Assembly: GCF_001293465.1 (NCBI RefSeq)
Contig: NZ_JSYZ01000011.1
Location: forward strand, 62,001-126,000
Source: Pseudomonas asplenii
GTDB lineage: Bacteria > Pseudomonadota > Gammaproteobacteria > Pseudomonadales > Pseudomonadaceae
Direction of reading: 5' to 3'
DNA length: 64,000 bases
The position numbers and the translations under genes are program-made. Shown here one piece after another: positions 9,801-17,949 of this stretch. The notes beneath the pieces are model-generated. The model did not search any database. It was not told the DNA's origin and was given only the letters and a program-made list of their open reading frames with translations. Each line of letters begins with the position of its first letter. The first letter of the stretch is position 1.

Positions 9801-12800
9801 CGCTGGCGCAGTGCCGGAAACTCCAGGGGAGGGCTGCCTTGCTCCAGTTCGATCAGTTCTCCGAGCAAGCCGCGGTAACTGATGCCAGTCGCCTCGTCGA
9901 GACGATGCAGGCTCTGGTGGAAACGGTCCAGTTCGCCTTCCAGGGTTTCGATGCGTGCCGCCAGGCGTTCGCGCTGGCGCTGCCAGTCAGGGGCCCAGGC
10001 CCCCTCGATAAACAGCGCTTCCAGTTGCTCGCGGATGCTGCGAATGACCGGCTCGCGGTCGCGGTTGACGTCATTGAGCATGACGATGCGCTGGCCCAGG
10101 CCTTCGGCAACCAGGCGCTTGTGCACCACCTCCAGGGCTGCATGCTTCTGGCAGACGATCAGTAGGCTGCGCTGGCGGCCAATGGCGTCGGCGACCATGT
10201 TGACGATGGTCTGGCTCTTGCCGGTGCCCGGCGGGCCCTCGACCAGCAACCCGGGACTTTGCCGGGCGCGCAGGACGGCAGCCTCCTGGGACGGGTCGCT
10301 GGCGGCGGTGAAGAAGCGCTGCAGTTCGGGCGGTGTCCCGCTGTCCTGCGCTTCGCCCGGCTCCTTGAGGCGCCGGGCGGTTTCCAGGCCGGTGCCAGCG
10401 GGGGACAGCGACCTCAACTGGCGCAGATCCTCGCCGATGGCCTGGCCCATGAAGGTGACATGGAACAGCACGGCGGCGCAGGCCAGTTCGTCCTTGTACG
10501 GTGTCACTTCGATGCTGGTCGGCGGCAGCGCGGTCAAGGCCCGTGATCGAGCCGTGGCGAGCATGCCAAAGGCGTCCATCACATCGGCGGCGCGGATCGC
10601 CGAGCGGCCCAGCAGTTCTTCGGCGGTCTTGCGCCACTGCTTGCAGGCCTCGGGGCCGAGCAGGCTGTCGAGCGCCGGGTTGAGCCGGACTTCCTCGCGC
10701 TCGCCGTCGAAGGCCAGTGCGACCTGGGCGCGGCTGCCGACTTCGACCAGCAGTTTCAGCGGCCACAGCAGCAACGGCACGATGCGTGGACGGGTATTGC
10801 CCCGGGCATCGCGGCTGAGCAGGAACGGGAACCCCAGGTACAACCCGTCGATGCCGGTATCGCGCTTGTACAGCGAGCTTTGCCGGTGCAGCGCGTGGAG
10901 TCGCGATTCCAGTTGCGTGTTGGCCAGGAAGCTTTCCGGGTCGAGACTCACCGAACGGGCGTTGCGCAGCAACAGGTGATCGAGCAGGGCGGCGGCGGGG
11001 CGACGCTCGCTGTCCAGTTCCTGGAGATCGACCCGCGCGGTGGTCTTGCCGATGCTCATGCGTACCAGGGGCCCACGCATCACCGCGGTGACGACCTTCT
11101 TCTCGAAGAAATCGAGGATCTGCGAGACGTACTGCTGCTTCTGCGGCTCCAGCCATTGCTCGGCGGGAATCGCCAGCAGCACCAGGGCCTTGGCCAGCGG
11201 CATGCGCCGTTCCAGGCGGAACTGCTCCGCCCAGTCATCCACCGCCGGTACGCCACTGCGGGCGAAGCCGCTGATACGCTCGTCGACGGCGCGATACAGA
11301 TCCTGCCGGCTGTGCTCCAGCAACGCGCTGGCGCTCTGGGTGTCAAACAGCCGGACATCGGCTTCCCTGGCCAGGCCCGCGGCTTGCTCGACGATCGCCG
11401 TGGCCGAGCGGAACTGGCTGATGTTCGCGCTGAGCAGGACGATCAGGTCCTCTTCGGCGATCACCCGGCGCTCCGACAGGACCTGCAGCCCAGGATGGTC
11501 GGTGTCCGGCAGCAGGCGCTGGCGGTCCTGCCACTGGGCGGCCAGCCGTGCGCGGGAGGTGGACAGCAGGTAGATGCGCAACTGCTCTTCGTCGACCTCG
11601 ATGTGCTGGTGCAGTGCCCGCTGGCGAACGTTCTGCGCGCGGACGCTGAGCCGCGACAGCCAGCTTTCGGTCTGCAACTGTTCGAGCAGGTCGGGCAGCG
11701 AGCCGCTGATCAGCCGGTAACCCTCCAGCGGATGGTCCAGCAGCCAGCCCGGGGTGACGATTTCTCCGCGATGGATCAGCGGGATTTCGGGGTTGAGCAG
11801 TTTGAGGGCCAGCATCAGGCGGAAATCGTCCTCGATGCCTTCGTGCTGGGCCACCTGGCGCAAGCCGGCCAGTAGCCGCGGCGCCAGGCCGATGTGTTCG
11901 GCCCAGGTGACGATGACGCCACGCAGCAGATGGTCGAGGGCCTGGGCCCAGTGGTCCGCCTGGGCCGCCGCCAGGGCGAATACCGAGGGTTTGCGAAAGC
12001 GCTGGCTGCCCAGGGTGATGGCCGCGCCTTCGTCATCATCCCGTTCGCTGTACGACGAGGCCGGAGCCTCTACCGGCAGGCCGTTGAGCCAGTCCTGCAC
12101 CTGCGGCCACTGCCAGCGCTGGTGCCGGTCACGGGCCAGCAGGCCGCGCAGCAGCAGGTTCAGTTGCGGGTCGAGATCGTCGGGGATCGGCACGCCGTTG
12201 GCGAGCACATGAATCAGGAAGGCGTTGGGGTTGATGCCTTCGAAGCAGGCACCCTGGGTCAGCTGTTCGAGCAGGACCATGCCCAGGCTCCACCAGTCCG
12301 ACGCCGGGGCCACGCCGCCGGCGATCGCTTCGGGGGCCATGTAGCGGCTGGTTTCCAGCGGGGAAACGATATCCAGGTCGAACTCGGACAGCCGCGCCGA
12401 GCCAAAGCCGCTGATCACCAGGTCCAGCGGTTCGCGGCTGCGCACCAGCAGGCTGGCCGGGCGCAGGTCGCGATGGCGCAGGCCGGCCTCGTTGAAGGCA
12501 TGCAGGGCCTGGCCCAGCTCGCCGACCACATGGCGAACGGCGGCGGCATCGCGGACGACGCTGCCGAGGTCGGCCAACGTGCCGCCGGTCAGTTCCTCGA
12601 TCACCTCGTAGGCGCGCTCATTCCAGCGGCCGGTGGCGAGAATCTCCGGCACATGGTCGCGGGGCAGCCGGCGGATCACGTCGTAGATGGCCGGGTCCGG
12701 TTCGGCACCCGGGCGGTACAGGGTCAGAACGGCCTGCTGGCCGCTTTCCTCATGCCGGGCGATGTAGCGCTCGCGGACGCCGTCGGTGCAACTGATCTGC

Positions 12801-13156
12801 CGCAGCAGGTGCCAACCCTCCACCCGTGTGGCGCTGTCGGGGTGCAGGGGCGCTTGTGGCGGCTCGATGTCGTTCGACGGGGCAGCCGCAGGGCCGCTGC
12901 CACACTCCAGGCACATCAGGTCGCCGGCCTCCAGGGGATGGCCATTTTCGCAGAGGGCGGTGAGGGGCGCCGCGGCGACTTCGTCGGCGACCTGGGCCAG
13001 TTCGTCCACGGTGACAACCGCTTGGGGACGCCAGCCATCGGGGTGAATGGCCTCGCCGGACAGGTCCCAGCCGCAGGCATGGTCACCGAGGATGCCTTCA
13101 CAGAAGATTTCCGCGAGCGAGCGCTCCGACTGGCAGTTTGGGCAAAAACGAATCAT
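6845..13156 (-). CDS. Giant zinc-ribbon / kinase-like / SF1 helicase / Vsr-MTES-type nuclease fusion protein
   Basis: A 2,103-residue multidomain protein. The N-terminus has cysteine pairs of zinc-ribbon type (FCPNC, later CENGHPLE and CLECG). Residues about 90-350 are a protein-kinase fold with HRD (Asp230), APEAI and SDWWSLG. The DFG motif reads GFG at 250-252 and no glycine loop or VAIK lysine is evident, so it is probably a pseudokinase. The SF1 Upf1/Dna2-like helicase has Walker A GPPGTGKS at 974-981, Walker B DEAS at 1638-1641, a QGDERD motif and VAVTRARR. The C-terminus (about 1990-2090) resembles a Vsr/MTES-type restriction nuclease, with Asp2011 and Glu2027 in GIECDSP. ATG 13156 is preferred to GTG 13165 because AAGGGA then has proper spacing. 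Nucleic-acid surveillance or anti-phage defence is inferred. Confidence 0.85.
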   Translation of the reverse strand: MIRFCPNCQSERSLAEIFCEGILGDHACGWDLSGEAIHPDGWRPQAVVTVDELAQVADEVAAAPLTALCENGHPLEAGDLMCLECGSGPAAAPSNDIEPPQAPLHPDSATRVEGWHLLRQISCTDGVRERYIARHEESGQQAVLTLYRPGAEPDPAIYDVIRRLPRDHVPEILATGRWNERAYEVIEELTGGTLADLGSVVRDAAAVRHVVGELGQALHAFNEAGLRHRDLRPASLLVRSREPLDLVISGFGSARLSEFDLDIVSPLETSRYMAPEAIAGGVAPASDWWSLGMVLLEQLTQGACFEGINPNAFLIHVLANGVPIPDDLDPQLNLLLRGLLARDRHQRWQWPQVQDWLNGLPVEAPASSYSERDDDEGAAITLGSQRFRKPSVFALAAAQADHWAQALDHLLRGVIVTWAEHIGLAPRLLAGLRQVAQHEGIEDDFRLMLALKLLNPEIPLIHRGEIVTPGWLLDHPLEGYRLISGSLPDLLEQLQTESWLSRLSVRAQNVRQRALHQHIEVDEEQLRIYLLSTSRARLAAQWQDRQRLLPDTDHPGLQVLSERRVIAEEDLIVLLSANISQFRSATAIVEQAAGLAREADVRLFDTQSASALLEHSRQDLYRAVDERISGFARSGVPAVDDWAEQFRLERRMPLAKALVLLAIPAEQWLEPQKQQYVSQILDFFEKKVVTAVMRGPLVRMSIGKTTARVDLQELDSERRPAAALLDHLLLRNARSVSLDPESFLANTQLESRLHALHRQSSLYKRDTGIDGLYLGFPFLLSRDARGNTRPRIVPLLLWPLKLLVEVGSRAQVALAFDGEREEVRLNPALDSLLGPEACKQWRKTAEELLGRSAIRAADVMDAFGMLATARSRALTALPPTSIEVTPYKDELACAAVLFHVTFMGQAIGEDLRQLRSLSPAGTGLETARRLKEPGEAQDSGTPPELQRFFTAASDPSQEAAVLRARQSPGLLVEGPPGTGKSQTIVNMVADAIGRQRSLLIVCQKHAALEVVHKRLVAEGLGQRIVMLNDVNRDREPVIRSIREQLEALFIEGAWAPDWQRQRERLAARIETLEGELDRFHQSLHRLDEATGISYRGLLGELIELEQGSPPLEFPALRQRLAGLDIASLTRLEENCAPLIRLWLPARFEGSALAQLQPFAADPATLQAFTECLQAFVAAEAARQGVLQEHLSSFEVDDPTPYRSWMAGHVEALLGLKEEQRLRLARWLPLFRRSETAQALRGETLLAELGDVELQLRQLDPAHYLPAHSPALSALTDKELERLRVQTAQVLKAKSWLARINPLHLMRRRRVRAFLRSHDAQADDSRVPALLAAAELEIRTRPLHAALNAARQALGLEAIAQAVRLELASLTSQDIRHLREIQALAQGLASAPRGEQVDAAILTGQKQSFEALLKDLDAALVRHGARQHSLDRLKALADWIGDDLRQALERAVATNESNLLALTRLQQDLPALAAYQRFRGRVGQLGQADLELLALLRQIQDKLDQFPVDQLESAVRRLLNREARLGWKHRIEQANPELLFGQDEARAKIAGLAEADIQMRLLNRELLGKGVDPARLGSRKQWEDVTRLTGKRSRRLREFIEMGSELGLMSLRPVWLMNPDVASRVLPLKAGLFDTVIYDEASQMPVEFALPTLYRGRVTVISGDEKQMPPTAFFSSRVESDEAELFDGDLPDEDADEEQREAFEDTWNRREIKDCPDLLQLARSVLPSTTLEIHYRSAYRELIGFSNASFYGNRLSVPVRHPQANILRIKPLELIQVDGLYQNQSNILEAERVVEHLAELWRQPHEQRPSIGVVTFNRKQADLIEEHLERRAEEDEVFRQAYAQERERLEDGEDMSVFVKNVENVQGDERDIIVFSTTFGRNSQGAFRRSFGVLGQKGGERRLNVAVTRARRKVVLVTSMPIADISDMLNTHRAPNSPRDYLQGYLEYARSLSSGEFATSSSLLNRLQTDRGEARRRQQQPRDGFVSTVGQYIQSLGWQASSANEGDAFGLDFAIENPATGLYAIGIECDSPCHPLLNRARAREIWRPSVLHRAIASLHRVSSHGWYHDGENERARLRAAIENALQPALEPQPDSPAPLTETSS

Positions 13157-13161
13157 CCGTA

Positions 13162-13815
13162 TCACTTCCCTTGGCGAGGCCGCGAGGTATGGGCGCTCAG
13201 CTGTAGTTGGTGGCCTTGGTCATGGAGCAGGTCGCGTAGCCGAAGCAGGTCGTCACGCCTTGGGATGCCGGCCATCCAGGCGCTGCCATCGTCGTCGAAC
13301 ATCAGGTCCAGCGCCTTGTCGGCAGGTATCAGCCGCCGCTCATAGGCGGCCAGACGCGTGCGCCCCCGTTCGGTGAACAGGCTCAGCCGCTGGTTGTCGC
13401 TGCCGCGCAAGGCCATCGATTGCGGCTGTTCCTGCCGGTAGGGGTCGCTGATCAGGCCATCAATCAGGCCATGGGCCTGCCGTAGCCTGGGTTCGAGCTG
13501 CTCCAGCGAATAGCCGCTGTAGACCAGGATGTCGACGTCGCTCAGGCGGCGCAGTTCACCGAGCAGGGCCAGCAATGCGTCGAACTGATCGAAGGGCTCG
13601 CCACCGGACAGGGTGATGCCTTCGGCCTCGGCCAGCCACGGCTGCAGTTGCGCCAGCAGTTGAGGCAAGCCGATACGCCAGCGGCCGGGCCCCCAGGTGT
13701 CGGCGGAAATGCAGCCCGGACAACGAATGCTGCAGCCCTGGAACCAGATGCCCAGGCGCCGTCCCGGCCCCAGTGTGGTGACCGGAAAATGCACCCGTGA
13801 CAGGCTCAGTTCCAT
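13162..13815 (-). CDS. Small radical SAM protein, NrdG-like activating-enzyme family
   Basis: A 217-residue protein with the radical SAM cluster motif CxxxCxxC at Cys28, Cys32 and Cys35 (FQGCSIRCPGC) and the SAM-binding GGEP at 71-74. Size and the motif context 'W-QGC-I-C-GC' match the NrdG/PflA activating-enzyme group, which generates a 5'-deoxyadenosyl radical from SAM with a [4Fe-4S] cluster. No glycyl-radical enzyme or anaerobic ribonucleotide reductase is nearby. It starts 2 bases after the AAA+ gene stop and abuts the helicase gene, so it belongs to this operon. Residues after 150 diverge from NrdG. The target, whether protein, nucleotide or nucleic acid, is unknown. Confidence 0.85.
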   Translation of the reverse strand: MELSLSRVHFPVTTLGPGRRLGIWFQGCSIRCPGCISADTWGPGRWRIGLPQLLAQLQPWLAEAEGITLSGGEPFDQFDALLALLGELRRLSDVDILVYSGYSLEQLEPRLRQAHGLIDGLISDPYRQEQPQSMALRGSDNQRLSLFTERGRTRLAAYERRLIPADKALDLMFDDDGSAWMAGIPRRDDLLRLRDLLHDQGHQLQLSAHTSRPRQGK

Positions 13816-13817
13816 GT

Positions 13818-15650
13818 TCAGCGACGTTCCAGGTTCAGGCCGTTGGCATCCAGTTCGGTAATCAGGAACGCCTGGCCCGGTTCCGCCTCCTGGTCGAACA
13901 GCGCCCTGGACAAGGGGTTGAGCAGACGCGCTTCGAGCTGGTTGCGGATGCCGCGGCCACCGTTGGACAGGTCGCGCAGGCACAGGTCGTGCAAGGTCTG
14001 GCGAGCGGCCGGGGCCAGTTCGATGGTCAGTTGCTGGTCGCGCAGGTCGGCGAAGGTGCTATCGACCATCTGGGTGAAGATCTGCTCGGCGACCTCCGCG
14101 CGGATAAAGTCGAATACGATGATGTTTTCACCGATGCGGTTGAGGATTTCCGGGCGGTTGAGCACCAGCTTGAAGTAACGGTCGATCTCGCCGTGGACCT
14201 TGTCGCGGACCGTTTCATAGGGTTCGCCCGGCAGCACGTTGGCGGCGCGTTCGCCATTCTCACCCTGGCGGTAGATGCCCAGGTTGGAGGTGAACACGAT
14301 CAGCGCCTCGGAGAAATACACCCGATCGCCGCGGCCGGAGGTCAGTACGCCGTCGTCGAGGATCTGCAGGAACTTGTCGAGGATGCGCGGGTGGGCTTTC
14401 TCGATCTCGTCAAACAGCACCACGCTGAAGGGTTTTTCGCGGATGGCATTGGTCAGCTCGCCGCCCACGTCATAGCCGACGTAGCCCGGTGGCGCGCCGA
14501 TCAGGCGCTGGTCGGCATGTTCGGCGCTGAACTCCGACATGTCGAAGCGGATGTACGCGCTTTCGTCGCCGAACAGCAGGCTGGTGATGGTTTTCGCCAG
14601 CTCCGTCTTGCCGACCCCGGTGGGCCCGGCGAGAAAGGCCACGCCCCGCGGGCGGTTGCCCTTGCGGCTGGCGCCGACGCCGGTCATGGCCCGTTTGACG
14701 ATGTCGAGCATGTGGGTCACGGCATGGGTCTGGCCCTTGACACGCCGGCGCACGATGTCATCGGCCTGGCGGATGCGCTGTCGGTCGATCTTCAGCCAGG
14801 GGTCTTCGGTGACGCCGACCTTGTAGCGACGCACGGCATCGGTGATGCGTTCCATCGGCACGTCTTCCACCCGGGCCAACTGGGCGATGGCGCTCAAATC
14901 GAGCAACAACAGGCCTTCGGTGTTTTCGACGAAGGCGTCGATGGCCGCCTGCCGCTCCTGCTCGCCGGCGTCGGACTTGCCCGACAGCCCCTTGAGCAGT
15001 GCCGGCGCCAACGCCCGGCGGGCCATCTGGTCGGGTTTGGACACGGGTATGTGGCGTAGGCGCGGGTTGTCGACCAGCAGCCAGTCGGGCAGGTCGCCTT
15101 CCTTTTCCACCACCCACAGCACGCTGTTGAAGAAGGGTTTGCGCTGTTCTCCGGCCGGGCGGCTGCGGGTCTGGTGCGACAGGACCAGGGCCTGGGTGAA
15201 CAACTGGTGTTCGGCCGCGCTCAGCGAGTCGTTGCGCACCACCAGGCGGGACGCGAAGTCGACGATCAGGGCGATCGGCTCGCCCGGGCGATTGACCAGG
15301 CGTTGCAGGGTAACCCCCAGCAGGTCGATTCCCGCTGGGGCAATGCCGTCTACTGGCGTGAGGCCCAGTTCGGTGAGCAGGGCCTGCCCGGTAGCCGGGT
15401 CGCTGCCGGGGCGCCCGAGCATGCGGAAACCGGCGACGGGGTCCCAGGCGAGCACTTGGGCATAGCCGCTGCTGAGCAGCAGATCGCACAGCGCCTGGTT
15501 GAAGCTCTGCGCCGTGACGGTGCCGGGCGCCACCTCGCAGGCTTGCAGGTCGCGGATGTTCCCTGACAGGACAAATTGGCTTTTCAGCGGCAGGAAGCGC
15601 AACAGGTCGCGCGCCCACCGTGGCTGTTCAAACGGAGCATTCCCTGGCAT
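13818..15650 (-). CDS. ClpB/ClpA D2-like AAA+ ATPase with a degenerate N-terminal half
   Basis: A 610-residue protein, first gene of the operon. Residues about 290-600 form a Clp/Hsp100-type AAA+ module. Walker A is GPTGVGKT (342-349) and Walker B is LFDEIEKAHP (Asp414, Glu415). A pore-loop-like GYVGYD and sensor-1 FTSNLG follow, and a C-terminal small domain carries NGGRGIRNQLE. The first 290 residues look like a second, degenerate ATPase-like domain (LPLKSQFVLSGNIRD; IALIVDFASRLV) with no P-loop lysine. The Clp N-domain and M-domain are absent, so this is not housekeeping ClpB. A remodelling engine for the operon's other proteins is plausible. The start is supported by the absence of a better downstream site; the Shine-Dalgarno is weak. 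Confidence 0.85.
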   Translation of the reverse strand: MPGNAPFEQPRWARDLLRFLPLKSQFVLSGNIRDLQACEVAPGTVTAQSFNQALCDLLLSSGYAQVLAWDPVAGFRMLGRPGSDPATGQALLTELGLTPVDGIAPAGIDLLGVTLQRLVNRPGEPIALIVDFASRLVVRNDSLSAAEHQLFTQALVLSHQTRSRPAGEQRKPFFNSVLWVVEKEGDLPDWLLVDNPRLRHIPVSKPDQMARRALAPALLKGLSGKSDAGEQERQAAIDAFVENTEGLLLLDLSAIAQLARVEDVPMERITDAVRRYKVGVTEDPWLKIDRQRIRQADDIVRRRVKGQTHAVTHMLDIVKRAMTGVGASRKGNRPRGVAFLAGPTGVGKTELAKTITSLLFGDESAYIRFDMSEFSAEHADQRLIGAPPGYVGYDVGGELTNAIREKPFSVVLFDEIEKAHPRILDKFLQILDDGVLTSGRGDRVYFSEALIVFTSNLGIYRQGENGERAANVLPGEPYETVRDKVHGEIDRYFKLVLNRPEILNRIGENIIVFDFIRAEVAEQIFTQMVDSTFADLRDQQLTIELAPAARQTLHDLCLRDLSNGGRGIRNQLEARLLNPLSRALFDQEAEPGQAFLITELDANGLNLERR

Positions 15651-15677
15651 TGGCGACTCGCAGCGGTGAGGATCTGC

Positions 15678-15693
15678 GTAGGATGTTACCTAC
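15678..15693. promoter_or_regulatory. Short dyad upstream of the AAA+ / radical SAM / helicase operon
   Basis: GTAGG and CCTAC are perfect 5-bp arms around six bases. The dyad lies about 28-43 bases upstream of the first start codon of the operon, within the only non-coding stretch (15651-15799) that could hold its promoter. A regulator site or a 5'-UTR hairpin would both fit. No dedicated regulator gene is adjacent. Confidence 0.3.
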
Positions 15694-15799
15694 AAGATGT
15701 CTTCCTTAATACCCTATTCGGGTCTGAAAAAAGGCATGGCGCGAGGTCAAGGCGGTGGCCCGCATACCCCTGGACGGGTAGCGGGTCCTGGCAGGCGGC

Positions 15800-17074
15800 C
15801 TAGTGTGCCGGGGTAGGCTGTTCCGCGGCCTGGTGGGCCTCCACCGCTTCGGTCAGGTCCTGGGTCATGCGCAGTTCGACGCCGGTGGGGGAGTACTGGG
15901 TGGCCGCGGCGAACGGCGCGGCGGCGACCGGCACCGGGTGTGCACGACGGCGCCAGACGAAGAACATCACCAGCGCCAGGTTGAGCACCGCGAAGGCCCA
16001 GAACAGCCCGGACGGCCCGGCCCATTCCATCAGCGGCGAAATCGCCAGGGGACTGATCGCCGAGCCCAGCGAGTTGATCAGCAGCAGCCCCTGGATCATT
16101 CGCACCAGGGCGCCGGACGGCGCACTGTCCGCCGCGTGGCTGACGGCCACCGGGTACACCGCGAAGACGCCCCCGCCGAGCAGGAACATCACCACCAGCA
16201 TCGGCCAGCCCGACGCCGGCAGCAGCAGGGTGATCGCCGACAACAGCACGCAGGCGGCGCTCAGGACGATCAGTACGGTCTGGCGGTCCTTGCGGTCGGA
16301 CCAGCGGCCCACCGGGTATTGCAGCACCATCGCACCGAAAATCACCGCGGCCATGGTGTGGCCGACTTCGGTGACGCTCAGCCCGACCTTTTGCAGGTAC
16401 AGCGGCAGCAGGGTGTACACCGCGGCAATGATCACCCCGGAGCCGAAGCAGCCCATCACGCCGGTCGGGGTGATGCGGATCAGTTGGCCGGCCGGCAGTG
16501 GCTCGGCGCGTTCGACCGGCGGGGTGACCCGCGGAATCATGGCGATCGGCACCAGCGACAGCGAAGCGAGCATCGCTGCGATGGTGAACGGTACGCTTTC
16601 ACCGGCGTCCATCACCGGGCCGAGGCCCATCTGCCCGAGCAGGCCGGCGCCGTACAGCGCGATCATGTACAGAGCCAGCAGGCGCCCGCGGATCTTCGGC
16701 TCGGCCACCAGCAGCAACCAGCTTTCCACCACCAGGTACACGCCGACGAGCGCCCAGCCGCCGACCAGGCGCAGGCCGGACCACACCCATGGGTCGTGGC
16801 TCAGGCCCTGCAAGGCGATGGTGACCGCGATCAGTGCGGCGAAACAGCTGTAGGCACGAATATGGCCGATCCGCACGATCAGCCGCTCGTTGAAGACCGA
16901 GCCCAGGGTCAGGCCGATGAAGTAGGCCGACGACACGATCCCCACCATGCTGGCGGAGAATCCCATTGCGTCCAGGCGCAGGGTGGTGAGCGAAGACATC
17001 AGCGCGCTGCCGATGCTGATGATGAACAGACCCAATAGCGGTGCCAGCGCCATGGTCAATAATTGCACGGACAT
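15800..17074 (-). CDS. MFS transporter, YcaD-like
   Basis: A 424-residue inner-membrane protein with 12 predicted helices. It starts MSVQLLTMALAPLLGLFIIS. The loop-2/3 motif is GSVFNERLIVRIGHIRAYS and the second half begins with the long helix after IRITPTG. The overall pattern (small extracellular loops, VVESWLLLVAEPKIRGRLLA) matches the YcaD branch of the major facilitator superfamily, whose substrates are mostly unknown. ATG 17074 was chosen because GAGG lies just upstream and the longer frame adds a low-complexity, non-membrane extension. The last 40 residues are a polar cytoplasmic tail. It is divergent from lemA and separate from the four-gene operon downstream. Confidence 0.85.
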   Translation of the reverse strand: MSVQLLTMALAPLLGLFIISIGSALMSSLTTLRLDAMGFSASMVGIVSSAYFIGLTLGSVFNERLIVRIGHIRAYSCFAALIAVTIALQGLSHDPWVWSGLRLVGGWALVGVYLVVESWLLLVAEPKIRGRLLALYMIALYGAGLLGQMGLGPVMDAGESVPFTIAAMLASLSLVPIAMIPRVTPPVERAEPLPAGQLIRITPTGVMGCFGSGVIIAAVYTLLPLYLQKVGLSVTEVGHTMAAVIFGAMVLQYPVGRWSDRKDRQTVLIVLSAACVLLSAITLLLPASGWPMLVVMFLLGGGVFAVYPVAVSHAADSAPSGALVRMIQGLLLINSLGSAISPLAISPLMEWAGPSGLFWAFAVLNLALVMFFVWRRRAHPVPVAAAPFAAATQYSPTGVELRMTQDLTEAVEAHQAAEQPTPAH

Positions 17075-17331
17075 GATGACCTCAGGAAACGGACGGAGTG
17101 ACGGTGTTGCAGGCGGGGTCTTATAGGAGTTCTGGGCTGGCAACGCAGGCGCGGATCTTAGCGGGCAGGGTCGTGCAAATGAAGAGGTCGACGCGCGATT
17201 TTCGGCATCCTCATCGCCGGTGTGATGTTTTGTCGCAGGGGCGTGAACGGTGGTAGTGGCGAATTCTGCGCCTACCGGAGATTTTGCGCTAACATCGCCG
17301 CTCATTTTCCTGACGAAGATAAGGACGTCAC

Positions 17332-17925
17332 ATGACCTTCATTCTGATCCTTCTGGTTATCATCGCCCTCCTGGTCTTCTATGTCATCGGCATCTACAAC
17401 AAGCTGGTGACCCTGCGCAACCGCTTCAAGAATGCCTTCGCCCAGATCGAGGTCCAGCTCAAGCGTCGTCACGACCTGATCCCCAACCTGGTGGAAACCG
17501 CCAAGGGCTACATGGCCCATGAGCGCGGTACCCTGGAAGCGGTGATCAACGCCCGCAACCAGGCCGTGACCGGTCTCAAGGCCGCCGCCTCGAAGCCGGG
17601 CGATGCCGGCAGCATGGCCCAGCTGGGCAGCGCCGAGGGGCTGCTGAACAGTGCCCTGGGCCGCCTGAACGTGACCCTTGAAGCCTATCCGGACCTCAAG
17701 GCGTCCCAGAACATGCAGCAGCTCGGTGAAGAGCTGAGCAGCACCGAAAACAAGGTGGCCTTCGCCCGGCAGGCATTCAACGACGCGGTGATGGCATACA
17801 ACACCTACAAGCAGACGTTCCCGCCGGTGTTCTTCGCTGCCGCCTTTGGACACTCCGCCGATGCCAGCCTGCTGGAGTTCGCCGACAGTGCCGAGATCCA
17901 GGCTGCACCCAAGGTGTCGTTCTAA
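17332..17925 (+). CDS. lemA: LemA family membrane-anchored protein
   Basis: A 197-residue protein with one N-terminal transmembrane helix (about residues 2-20) and a signature RNRFKNAFAQIEVQLKRRHDLIPNLVE split across the first cytosolic/periplasmic helix (key residues N, Q, L-RR-DLIPNLV). The remainder is a helical bundle, as in Thermotoga LemA. Family members are poorly understood and often pair with an M48 protease, as here with only 24 bases between the genes. It probably acts with that protease in envelope quality control. The symbol is used for the family; it is not the unrelated Pseudomonas syringae sensor kinase LemA/GacS. Confidence 0.9.
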   Translation: MTFILILLVIIALLVFYVIGIYNKLVTLRNRFKNAFAQIEVQLKRRHDLIPNLVETAKGYMAHERGTLEAVINARNQAVTGLKAAASKPGDAGSMAQLGSAEGLLNSALGRLNVTLEAYPDLKASQNMQQLGEELSSTENKVAFARQAFNDAVMAYNTYKQTFPPVFFAAAFGHSADASLLEFADSAEIQAAPKVSF

Positions 17926-17949
17926 TCCGCTTTCATCCACGGACGGCTC

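Noticed and set aside
13162..13815. Naming the radical SAM gene nrdG
   Set aside because: Motifs fit the activating-enzyme family, but no nrdD or other glycyl-radical enzyme is nearby and the C-terminal half diverges.
5487..15650. Labelling the four-gene operon as Mokosh
   Set aside because: Mokosh uses a PLD nuclease, and the ClpB-like and radical SAM genes are not part of it as I know it; only the kinase-helicase theme is shared.
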